Shown: in pieces, positions 51,430-59,375 of the stretch
Position numbering within the stretch: the stretch's first letter is position 1
How the letters are laid out: each line of letters starts with the position of its first letter
Source: JAWQFO01 sp033436665
Lineage (GTDB): Bacteria; Pseudomonadota; Alphaproteobacteria; Rhodobacterales; Rhodobacteraceae
Reading direction: 5' to 3'
Assembly: GCF_033436665.1 (NCBI RefSeq)
Contig: NZ_JAWQFO010000005.1
Span: 1 to 64,000 of the forward strand
Length of the DNA: 64,000 nucleotides
Notes under the pieces: generated by a model
The model's database searches: none
Told to the model about the DNA's origin: nothing
Seen by the model: only the letters and a program-made list of their open reading frames with translations
Made by a program: the position numbers and the translations under genes

Positions 51430-52800
51430 ATGAACAACAGGACCATTCTCGGCGCATTCGCCGCAACCGCACTCTTCGCCGCACCCGCTTTGGCCGAACT
51501 CGACCTCGAGAAGGACGAGCTGACCTTCGGGTTCATCAAGCTCACCGACATGGCACCGCTCGCCGTCGCTTACGAACAGGGATATTTCCTGGACGAGGGA
51601 CTTTTCGTCACGCTCGAGGCGCAGGCCAACTGGAAGGTGCTGCTGGACGGGGTGATCGACGGCCAGCTCGACGGGGCGCATATGCTGGCGGGCCAACCGC
51701 TGGCCGCCACGATCGGCTACGGAACCGAGGCGCATATCGTCACGCCCTTCTCGATGGACCTCAACGGCAACGGCATCACCGTTTCGAACGAGGTCTGGGA
51801 GATGATGAAGCCGAACATCCCCACGATGGACGACGGCCGCCCGCAGCACCCGATCTCGGCCGAGGCGCTGAAACCGGTGGTCGAGAGCTTCTGGGCCGAG
51901 GGAAAGCCCTTCAACATGGGCATGGTCTTCCCCGTTTCGACCCATAATTACGAGCTGCGCTACTGGCTTGCCGCCGGGGGGATCAACCCGGGCTACTATT
52001 CGCCCGACAACGTCACCGGCCAGATCGGGGCAGAGGTGTTCCTGTCGGTGACCCCGCCGCCGCAGATGCCAGCGACCCTCGAGGCCGGCACCATCTCGGG
52101 CTATTGCGTCGGCGAGCCGTGGAACCAGCAGGCGGTGTTCAAGGGCATCGGTGTGCCGGTGATCACCGATTACGAGCTGTGGAAGAACAACCCCGAGAAG
52201 GTCTTCGGGATCACCGCCGAATTCGCCGAGCAGTACCCGAACACCACGCGCGCCGTGACCAAGGCGCTGATCCGCGCGGCGATCTGGCTTGACGAGAACG
52301 ACAACGCCAACCGCGAGGAGGCGGTCGAGATCCTGTCACGGCCCGAATACGTCGGCGCGGATGCCGAGGTGATCGCCAACTCGATGACCGGCACGTTCGA
52401 GTATGAAAAGGGCGACGTGCGCGAGGTTCCCGACTTCAACGTCTTCTTCCGCTACAACGCGACCTATCCCTTCTACTCGGACGCCGTCTGGTACCTCACG
52501 CAGATGCGCCGCTGGGGCCAGATCGCCGAACCGCAGACCGACGCCTGGTACGACGAGACCGCGAAATCGGTCTATCGCCCGGACATTTACCTCGAGGCCG
52601 CGCGCATGCTGGTCGACGAGGGGCTCGCGGACGAGGCGGACTTCCCATGGGACAGCGACGGCTACAAGGCGCCGACGCCCGCCGCCGACATCATCGACGG
52701 CATTCCCTACGACGGGCGCGCGCCGAACGCCTACCTCGACAGCCTGCCTATCGGTCTCAAGGGCGACCAGACGGTCGTCGGCGACCAGATCCAGGGCTGA
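51430..52800 (+). CDS. nrtA: Nitrate ABC transporter, periplasmic binding protein
   Basis: This 456-aa NrtA-family protein has a Sec signal peptide ending PALA-E (about residue 22). Nitrate-pocket regions include TDMAPLAVAYEQGYF, WKVLLDGVIDGQLDGAHMLAGQP and GYCVGEPWNQQAV. Unlike cyanobacterial NrtA it has no lipobox. It delivers nitrate to NrtB and the double ATPase. It is the first gene of the structural operon and follows the ANTAR leader. Confidence 0.93.
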   Translation: MNNRTILGAFAATALFAAPALAELDLEKDELTFGFIKLTDMAPLAVAYEQGYFLDEGLFVTLEAQANWKVLLDGVIDGQLDGAHMLAGQPLAATIGYGTEAHIVTPFSMDLNGNGITVSNEVWEMMKPNIPTMDDGRPQHPISAEALKPVVESFWAEGKPFNMGMVFPVSTHNYELRYWLAAGGINPGYYSPDNVTGQIGAEVFLSVTPPPQMPATLEAGTISGYCVGEPWNQQAVFKGIGVPVITDYELWKNNPEKVFGITAEFAEQYPNTTRAVTKALIRAAIWLDENDNANREEAVEILSRPEYVGADAEVIANSMTGTFEYEKGDVREVPDFNVFFRYNATYPFYSDAVWYLTQMRRWGQIAEPQTDAWYDETAKSVYRPDIYLEAARMLVDEGLADEADFPWDSDGYKAPTPAADIIDGIPYDGRAPNAYLDSLPIGLKGDQTVVGDQIQG

Positions 52801-52869
52801 GCCCGTCGCGCCGGGCAGCCCACGCCGCTGCCCGGCCTATTCTCCAGACATTCCGCCAGGAGCCATGAC

Positions 52870-53952
52870 ATGACCGCCATCGATCCGGCCATCTCCGACG
52901 CCCAGCTCAAGGACGCGCGCCGCGCGCGGCTATTCACCCGCATCAACAAGGCCGATGCCTGGTTCCAGGTGCTGGGCCTCGCCTGGATCACGCCGATCCT
53001 CAAGGCCGCCGCCGGGGACAATCCGGCCGCGCAGATGCGCAGCCTCTGGCAGCTCCTGGGCGTGCCTTTGCTGGCAATCGCGGGCTTCCTTCTGCTCTGG
53101 GGCACGCTGGCCCCGACCGTTCAGACCTCGCTCGGCGCCATTCCCGGCCCGGCGCAGGTCTGGCACGAAGCGGTGAACCTTCACCAGGACGCCGTGTCGA
53201 AGTCCGAGCGCAAGGCGAAGTTCCAGGCCCAGGTCGACAAGCGCAACCAGCGCCTGATCGACGCCGGGCGCGCGGACGAGGTCAAGGAGGTCGCCTACAC
53301 CGGCGCACCCAGCTACTACGACCAGATCTGGACCTCGATCCGAACGGTCTTCTTCGGCTTTCTGATCGCCACCGTCGTCGCCGTGCCGCTGGGCATCCTG
53401 GCCGGCCTTTCGGCCACGGCCAACGCGGCCCTCAATCCGCTGATCCAGATCTTCAAGCCGGTCTCGCCGCTTGCCTGGCTGCCCATCGTCACGATGGTCG
53501 TCTCGGCGGTCTACGTCACCAACGACGGGCTATTCGCCAAGTCGTTCCTCGTCTCGGCGATCACGGTCACGCTCTGCTCGCTCTGGCCGACGCTGATCAA
53601 CACCGCGCTGGGCGTGGCTTCGATCGACCGCGATCTCGTGAATGTCTCGAAGGTGCTCAAGATGAACACCTGGTCGAAGATCACCAAGCTGGTACTGCCC
53701 TCGGCCCTGCCCTTGATCTTCACCGGCCTGCGCCTGTCGCTCGGCGTCGGCTGGATGGTCCTGATCGCGGCAGAGATGCTCGCTCAGAACCCCGGCCTCG
53801 GCAAGTTCGTCTGGGACGAGTTCCAGAACGGATCGTCCTCGTCGCTGGCGCGGATCATGGTCGCGGTGCTGACGATCGGGATCATCGGCTTTCTGCTCGA
53901 CCGGGTGATGTACGCGCTGCAATCGCTCTTCACCTTCTCGGCCAACCGGTGA
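52870..53952 (+). CDS. nrtB: Nitrate ABC transporter permease
   Basis: This 360-aa inner-membrane permease of the NrtB/SsuC type has an N-terminal extension of about 60 residues, helices from about residue 60, a charged insertion (about 100-140) and a C-terminal EAA-like loop (LVNVSKVLKMNTWSKIT...LPSALP). GCCAGGAGCC precedes the ATG. Its stop overlaps the ATPase start (GTGA). Confidence 0.92.
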   Translation: MTAIDPAISDAQLKDARRARLFTRINKADAWFQVLGLAWITPILKAAAGDNPAAQMRSLWQLLGVPLLAIAGFLLLWGTLAPTVQTSLGAIPGPAQVWHEAVNLHQDAVSKSERKAKFQAQVDKRNQRLIDAGRADEVKEVAYTGAPSYYDQIWTSIRTVFFGFLIATVVAVPLGILAGLSATANAALNPLIQIFKPVSPLAWLPIVTMVVSAVYVTNDGLFAKSFLVSAITVTLCSLWPTLINTALGVASIDRDLVNVSKVLKMNTWSKITKLVLPSALPLIFTGLRLSLGVGWMVLIAAEMLAQNPGLGKFVWDEFQNGSSSSLARIMVAVLTIGIIGFLLDRVMYALQSLFTFSANR

Positions 53953-55658
53953 GCACCATGGGTATTCTCGAACTCAGCAATGTCTCGAAGGGCTACGGCG
54001 AAGGCCTTGCCTGTACCGAAGTGCTCAAGGGGATCGACCTCGACGTGCGCGAAGGCGAGTTTCTCGCCATCCTCGGCTTCTCCGGCTCGGGCAAGACCAC
54101 GATCATGAATCTGATCGCCGGTCTCGATCAGCCAGACAGCGGCACCGTCTCCTTCAAGGGCGCGCCGGTGACCGAACCGGGGCCCGAGCGCGGGCTGGTC
54201 TTCCAGTCCTACTCGCTGATGCCCTGGCTCACCGTGCGCGGCAACGTGATGCTGGCGGTCGAGGCGGTGTTTCCGAAACTGGCCAAGGCCGAGAAGCAGG
54301 CCAAGGCGGATCACTACATCGACATGGTCGGGCTGTCGCACGCGGCGGGTCGCCGCCCGGCGGAACTCTCGGGCGGGATGCGCCAGCGCGTCGCCGTGGC
54401 GCGTGCGCTTGCGATGTCGCCGGAACTACTGCTGCTCGACGAGCCGCTGTCGGCGCTCGACGCGCTCACAAGGGCCAAGCTTGCCGACGAGATCCTCGAG
54501 ATCTGGGAGACCGACAAGAAGACCGTGATCCTGATCACCAACGATGTCGACGAGGCCATCATCATGGCCGACCGGATCATCCCGCTGAACCCGGACGGCA
54601 CGCTGGGCACGGCGTTTTCCGTCGACCTGCCACGACCGCGCGACCGGATGGAGATGAACCACGACGAAGGGTTCAAGAAACTGCGCGCCGCGGTGACGAC
54701 ATACCTGATGGACGTGGGGATCGAGGCGAAGATCGAAGAGACCCGCAAGCTGCCCGACGTGACCCCGATCCACGGCGTGCCGAAGGCCGTCGCGGCGGCG
54801 CAGGAAGGGATGATCGAGAACCGTTTTCTCGACTTCAGCCAGATCCACAAGGTCTACCCGACACCGAAAGGACCACTCACCGTGGTCGAGGATTTCGACC
54901 TCAAGGTGGACCGGGGCGAGTTCATCTCGCTGATCGGTCATTCCGGCTGCGGAAAGTCCACGGTGCTGACCATGGCGGCGGGGCTCAACGAGATCTCGAA
55001 AGGCGTCATCAAGCTCGACGGGTACGAGGTCGAGGGTGCGGACCCGGAGCGTGCCGTCGTCTTCCAGTCGCCCAACCTCTTTCCCTGGCTCACCGCCAAA
55101 GAGAACGTCGCTATCGGCGTCGACAAGGTCTATCCGCGCGCCTCGCAGGGCGAGCGGCAGGAGGTCGTCGAATACTACCTCGAACGTGTCGGACTTGCCG
55201 ACAGCATGGACAAAGCGGCGTCGTCGCTGTCGAACGGGATGAAGCAGCGCGTCGGCATCGCGCGGGCCTTTGCCCTCTCGCCCAAGCTGCTGCTGCTCGA
55301 CGAGCCTTTCGGCATGCTCGACAGCCTGACGCGCTGGGAGTTGCAGGAGGTGCTGATGGAGGTCTGGTCCCGCACCAAGGTGACGGCGATCTGCGTCACG
55401 CACGACGTCGACGAGGCGATCCTGCTGGCCGACCGGGTGGTGATGATGACCAACGGGCCGCAGGCCACGATCGGGCGCATCGTCAACGTCGACCTGCCGC
55501 GCCCGCGCACCCGCAAGGCGCTGCTCGAGCATCCCGATTACTACGCCTACCGCGAACAGGTGCTCGATTTCCTCGAGGAATACGAACACGGCGCCAAGCC
55601 GAAATCCGACACGCCCGACCGTCCAGAAGACGGCACGAAAACGCAGGAGGCCGCATGA
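53949..55658 (+). CDS. Nitrate ABC transporter, double ATPase (NrtC/NrtD fusion)
   Basis: This 569-aa protein carries two complete ABC ATPases in tandem. Module 1 (about 5-245) has Walker A GFSGSGKTT, signature LSGGMRQR and Walker B LLLLDEPLSALD; the switch position reads ITNDVDE, with asparagine instead of histidine. Module 2 (about 298-540) has GHSGCGKST, a variant signature LSNGMKQR, LLLLDEPFGMLD and VTHDVDE. The asymmetric catalytic residues suggest one canonical and one degenerate site. The start is GTG at 53949 or ATG at 53958. Confidence 0.9.
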   Translation: MSTMGILELSNVSKGYGEGLACTEVLKGIDLDVREGEFLAILGFSGSGKTTIMNLIAGLDQPDSGTVSFKGAPVTEPGPERGLVFQSYSLMPWLTVRGNVMLAVEAVFPKLAKAEKQAKADHYIDMVGLSHAAGRRPAELSGGMRQRVAVARALAMSPELLLLDEPLSALDALTRAKLADEILEIWETDKKTVILITNDVDEAIIMADRIIPLNPDGTLGTAFSVDLPRPRDRMEMNHDEGFKKLRAAVTTYLMDVGIEAKIEETRKLPDVTPIHGVPKAVAAAQEGMIENRFLDFSQIHKVYPTPKGPLTVVEDFDLKVDRGEFISLIGHSGCGKSTVLTMAAGLNEISKGVIKLDGYEVEGADPERAVVFQSPNLFPWLTAKENVAIGVDKVYPRASQGERQEVVEYYLERVGLADSMDKAASSLSNGMKQRVGIARAFALSPKLLLLDEPFGMLDSLTRWELQEVLMEVWSRTKVTAICVTHDVDEAILLADRVVMMTNGPQATIGRIVNVDLPRPRTRKALLEHPDYYAYREQVLDFLEEYEHGAKPKSDTPDRPEDGTKTQEAA

Positions 55659-56590
55659 TGGATACCGTTCTCGATCTGCCTGTCCGCACCTTCATCGAAG
55701 TGACCGAGGTCTGGGTGCCGGACGGCGACCGGCTGGTGCTGGGGGCTGGCAGCTACGGCGCGCTCGAAGACTTCGCCGCCGTGTCGGGGCAGGAGAGCTT
55801 TGCGAGGGGCGAGGGCCTGCCCGGCAAGGCCTGGGCCGAGGCGCGGCCGGTGGTCCTGAAGGGCTTCGAAGGCTCCTACTTCAAGCGGACCGAGGCGGCG
55901 CATGCCGCGGGCCTGACCAGCGCCGTCGCGGTGCCGGTCTTCGACGGAGCGACGCTGAAGGCCGTTCTCGTCACGCTCTGCGGCGACGACGAGACCCGCA
56001 CCGGGGCAATCGAGGTCTGGTCCGAAGCGGACGGTCTGCTGACGCTGGACGACGGCTACTACGGCGCCGCGAAACACTTCGAATGGGTCAGCCAGCACAC
56101 CCAGTTTCCGCGTGGGCAAGGTCTGCCGGGCGGCGTCTGGGCCGCCGAGACCCCGGTGATGATGCGCGATCTCGGATCGGGCTACCGCTTCATCCGTGCC
56201 GAAAGCGCAGGGAAGGCAGGCCTGACCAACGGTCTCGGCGTTCCGGTGCCGGTGCCGGGCGGCAAGACTTTCGTGCTGACGCTGCTTTCGGCGCGCGGCA
56301 CGCCGCTGGCGCGGCGCTTCGAGATCTGGGACGCGCGCGCGGCGAAGGTCGGCAGCAAGAACGACGCGGTTCTCGTCGACGGCATCTGCGCCCGCGACGG
56401 GGCGCTCTGGGACGCCGAAACGGAACGCCGGGTCTCCGCATGGCAGGGGTCCATTGGCAAGGTCCTCGGCACCGGGCTGCCGGTGCTCGAGACCGGCGCA
56501 CCGGGCCTCTGCGCTGGGTACGACGCTATGACCGCCCTGCCGATCTACCAGAGGGGCGAACTGGCGCATGTCGTCGCCTGGTACTGCTGA
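55655..56590 (+). CDS. Tandem-GAF-like protein of the nitrate operon
   Basis: This 311-aa cytoplasmic protein looks like two GAF-type modules. The repeats are recognisable: SFARGEGLPGKAWAEARPVVLKGF (about 49-72) and QFPRGQGLPGGVWAAETPVMMRDL (about 150-173). Each is followed by an A/N-V-x-V-P-V strand (AVAVPVF, GVPVPVP). GAF domains bind small molecules or protein partners. It is coupled to the ATPase (ATGA) and precedes nirB by 11 nt, so it is part of nitrate assimilation, possibly as a sensor or assembly factor. No catalytic domain is seen; the function is unknown. Confidence 0.75.
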   Translation: MMDTVLDLPVRTFIEVTEVWVPDGDRLVLGAGSYGALEDFAAVSGQESFARGEGLPGKAWAEARPVVLKGFEGSYFKRTEAAHAAGLTSAVAVPVFDGATLKAVLVTLCGDDETRTGAIEVWSEADGLLTLDDGYYGAAKHFEWVSQHTQFPRGQGLPGGVWAAETPVMMRDLGSGYRFIRAESAGKAGLTNGLGVPVPVPGGKTFVLTLLSARGTPLARRFEIWDARAAKVGSKNDAVLVDGICARDGALWDAETERRVSAWQGSIGKVLGTGLPVLETGAPGLCAGYDAMTALPIYQRGELAHVVAWYC

Positions 56591-56601
56591 GGAGCCCCGA
56601 C

Positions 56602-59043
56602 ATGCAGAAACTCATCGTCATCGGCGCAGGCATGGCCACTGGACGGGCGCTGGAACATCTCTTCGAGACCGCGCCCGGCACCTACGAGGTTACACTTTTC
56701 AACGCCGAGCCGCGCGGAAACTACAACCGCATCATGCTGTCACCGGTGCTTTCGGGCGAGAAGTCCTACGAGGAAATCGTCATTCACGACGCCGACTGGT
56801 ACGCCGCGCAAGGCGTCACCTGTCGCTTCGGCGAGAAGGTCGTTGCCATCGACCGGGCTGCGAAAACCGTGACCGCCGAGAACGGCGATACGCTGTCCTA
56901 CGACAAGCTTCTGTTCGGCACCGGGTCGAACCCGTTCATTATCCCGATGCCGGGACACGACCTCGACGGCGTTATCGCCTACCGCGACCTCGAGGATACG
57001 CAGGCGATGATCGACGCCTCCGGCACCCCCGGCGCGCGCGCGGTCGTCATCGGCGGCGGGCTTCTGGGGCTCGAGGCGGCGGCGGGGCTCAGGATGCGCG
57101 GCATGGAGGTGACGGTGGTGCACCTCGCCGGGCACCTGATGGAACGCCAGCTCGACGAAGCGGCGGGCTATCTTTTGCGCAAGGCGCTCATGCATCGCGG
57201 GATCGAGATCCGCTGCCAGACGAACTCGAAACAGATCCTCGGGGAAAACGGCCGCGTCCGGGCGCTGCAACTCGAGGATGGCGAGGAAATCCCCTGCGAC
57301 CTACTGGTGATGGCCGTGGGTATCCGGCCCAACGTGCAGCTTGCGCAGGAGGCAGGACTTGCCGTCGCCCGCGGCATCCAGGTCGACGACCAGATGGTGA
57401 CCTCGGACGAGGACGTGCTGGCCGTCGGCGAATGCGTCGAACACAACGGCGCGCTCTTCGGCCTTGTGGCGCCGCTGTACGATCAGGCCAAGGTGGTCGC
57501 CGGAACGCTGGCCGGCGCAACGGCTGCTTTCACTCCGAAGGAGGTCTCGACCAAACTCAAGGTGACCGGATGCGATCTGTTCAGCGCCGGCGATTTCGCG
57601 GATGGCGACGGGCGCGAGGACATCGTGTTCCGCGATCCCGCCCGTGGCGTCTACAAGCGCCTGGTGATCGAGAACGACCGCCTGATCGGCGCGGTGATGT
57701 ATGGCGACACCGCGGACGGCAACTGGTTCTTCGGGTTGATCAAGGATCGCGCAGACATCTCGGGGATGCGCGACACCCTGATCTTCGGGCCCAATTTCGC
57801 GGGGGGTGCCCCTGTGGACCCTTTGCAGGCCGTTGCAGCCTTACCGCCTGAGGCGGAGATCTGCGGCTGCAACGGCGTTTGCAAGGGCCAGATCGTCAAG
57901 GCCATCGAAGGCGGCGCGCATGACCTCGGCGCGGTGCGGGCCGAAACCAAGGCGTCCGGATCCTGCGGAACCTGCACCGGACTGGTGGAACAGGTTCTGG
58001 CGGTCACGCTGGGCGACGACTTCCAGATGCCTGCGGCGCAGCCCGTTTGCGGCTGCACCGACCTCACTCATGAAGACGTGCGCCGCCTGATCAAGTCGAG
58101 GGAACTGAAGTCGCAACTGGCGGTCTGGCAAGAGCTTGGCTGGAAGACCAGGGACGGCTGCCATGTCTGCCGGCCGGCGCTGAACTTCTACCTGCTGGCC
58201 GACTGGCCGCTCGACTACCTCGACGACCCGCAAAGCCGGTTCATCAACGAACGCAAGCACGCCAATATCCAGAAAGACGGCACCTTCTCGGTCGTGCCGC
58301 GCATGTGGGGCGGGATCACCAACCCGACCGAGTTGCGCGCCATCGCCGATGCCGCCGAGAAATATGCCGTGCCCACGGTCAAGGTCACCGGCGGCCAGCG
58401 CATCGACCTGCTGGGCGTGCGGTCCGAGGACCTGCCGGCAATCTGGGCCGACCTGAACCGCGCCGGGCTGGTGTCGGGGCACGCCTATTCCAAGGGGCTG
58501 CGCACGGTGAAGACCTGTGTCGGCACCGACCATTGCCGCTTTGGCACCCAGGACAGCACCGGGATGGGCATCAAGCTGGAAAAGGCGCTCTGGGGCTCAT
58601 GGACGCCGCACAAGGTGAAGCTCGCCGTGTCCGGCTGTCCGCGCAACTGCGCCGAGGCGACCTGCAAGGACGTTGGCGTGGTCTGCGTCGACTCGGGCTA
58701 CGAGGTTGGTGTCGGCGGGGCGGCGGGCATGGACGTGAAAGAGACCGAGCCGCTGGCCAAGGCGAAGACCGAACAGGAGGCGATCGACCTCACCGTGGCC
58801 TTCGTCCAGCTCTACCGCGAGAACGCCAAGTACCTCGATCGGCCCTACAAGTGGATCGCCAAGGTCGGACTCGACTGGGTGCGTGCGCGTGTCGTCGACG
58901 ATCTGCAGGAGCGTCAGGCCCTCATCGACCGCTTCGCGATCAGTCAGAGCGTCTACCAGAAAGACCCCTGGGCCGAACACGCGGCGGAACGCTCTGAGAG
59001 CTATCAGCCCCTGACCATCGTGGCGAAGGAGGCCGCGGAATGA
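56602..59043 (+). CDS. nirB: Assimilatory nitrite reductase, large subunit
   Basis: This 813-aa enzyme reduces nitrite to ammonium with NAD(P)H. Domains in order: FAD/NAD-binding oxidoreductase (1-400; VIGAGMATGRALEHL and VIGGGLLGLEAAAGL), a BFD-like [2Fe-2S] region (from about 421; CGCNGVCKGQ ... CGTC), and the nitrite/sulfite reductase domain. The last has CVGTDHCRFG (about 639) and CPRNCAEATC (about 679), the four cysteines for [4Fe-4S]-siroheme. GGAG precedes the ATG. nirD overlaps its stop (ATGA). Confidence 0.95.
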   Translation: MQKLIVIGAGMATGRALEHLFETAPGTYEVTLFNAEPRGNYNRIMLSPVLSGEKSYEEIVIHDADWYAAQGVTCRFGEKVVAIDRAAKTVTAENGDTLSYDKLLFGTGSNPFIIPMPGHDLDGVIAYRDLEDTQAMIDASGTPGARAVVIGGGLLGLEAAAGLRMRGMEVTVVHLAGHLMERQLDEAAGYLLRKALMHRGIEIRCQTNSKQILGENGRVRALQLEDGEEIPCDLLVMAVGIRPNVQLAQEAGLAVARGIQVDDQMVTSDEDVLAVGECVEHNGALFGLVAPLYDQAKVVAGTLAGATAAFTPKEVSTKLKVTGCDLFSAGDFADGDGREDIVFRDPARGVYKRLVIENDRLIGAVMYGDTADGNWFFGLIKDRADISGMRDTLIFGPNFAGGAPVDPLQAVAALPPEAEICGCNGVCKGQIVKAIEGGAHDLGAVRAETKASGSCGTCTGLVEQVLAVTLGDDFQMPAAQPVCGCTDLTHEDVRRLIKSRELKSQLAVWQELGWKTRDGCHVCRPALNFYLLADWPLDYLDDPQSRFINERKHANIQKDGTFSVVPRMWGGITNPTELRAIADAAEKYAVPTVKVTGGQRIDLLGVRSEDLPAIWADLNRAGLVSGHAYSKGLRTVKTCVGTDHCRFGTQDSTGMGIKLEKALWGSWTPHKVKLAVSGCPRNCAEATCKDVGVVCVDSGYEVGVGGAAGMDVKETEPLAKAKTEQEAIDLTVAFVQLYRENAKYLDRPYKWIAKVGLDWVRARVVDDLQERQALIDRFAISQSVYQKDPWAEHAAERSESYQPLTIVAKEAAE

Positions 59044-59375
59044 CCAACTGGATCGACATCGGCCCGCTCGAGGCCATCGCCCCGCGCGGCGCGCGCGTAT
59101 TGCGCACCGCCTTCGGCTGCATCGCCGTGTTCCGCACCGCCGAGGATGAGGTCTATGCCATCGACAACACCTGCCCGCACCGTGGCGGACCGCTGGCCGA
59201 AGGCATCGTGCATGGCCACTCGGTCACCTGCCCGCTGCACAACTGGGTGTTCGACCTGCGCACCGGCGAGGCGCAGGGCTCCGACAGCGGCGCGGTCGGC
59301 ACCTACGGCATCCGCGTCGAGGCGGGACGTCTCCTGATCGATCCGAAGCACCTCGAAAAGAGGGACGCGGCGTGA
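59040..59375 (+). CDS. nirD: Nitrite reductase small subunit / Rieske ferredoxin (NirD, NasG-like)
   Basis: This 111-aa Rieske-fold protein has all four [2Fe-2S] ligands: C45 and H47 (NTCPHRGGP), C64 and H67 (TCPLHNW). Many NirD proteins have lost these, so this one probably carries a working cluster, like NasG of Paracoccus, which passes electrons to both nitrite and nitrate reductases. It is coupled to nirB by ATGA and to nasA by GTGA. Confidence 0.92.
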   Translation: MTNWIDIGPLEAIAPRGARVLRTAFGCIAVFRTAEDEVYAIDNTCPHRGGPLAEGIVHGHSVTCPLHNWVFDLRTGEAQGSDSGAVGTYGIRVEAGRLLIDPKHLEKRDAA

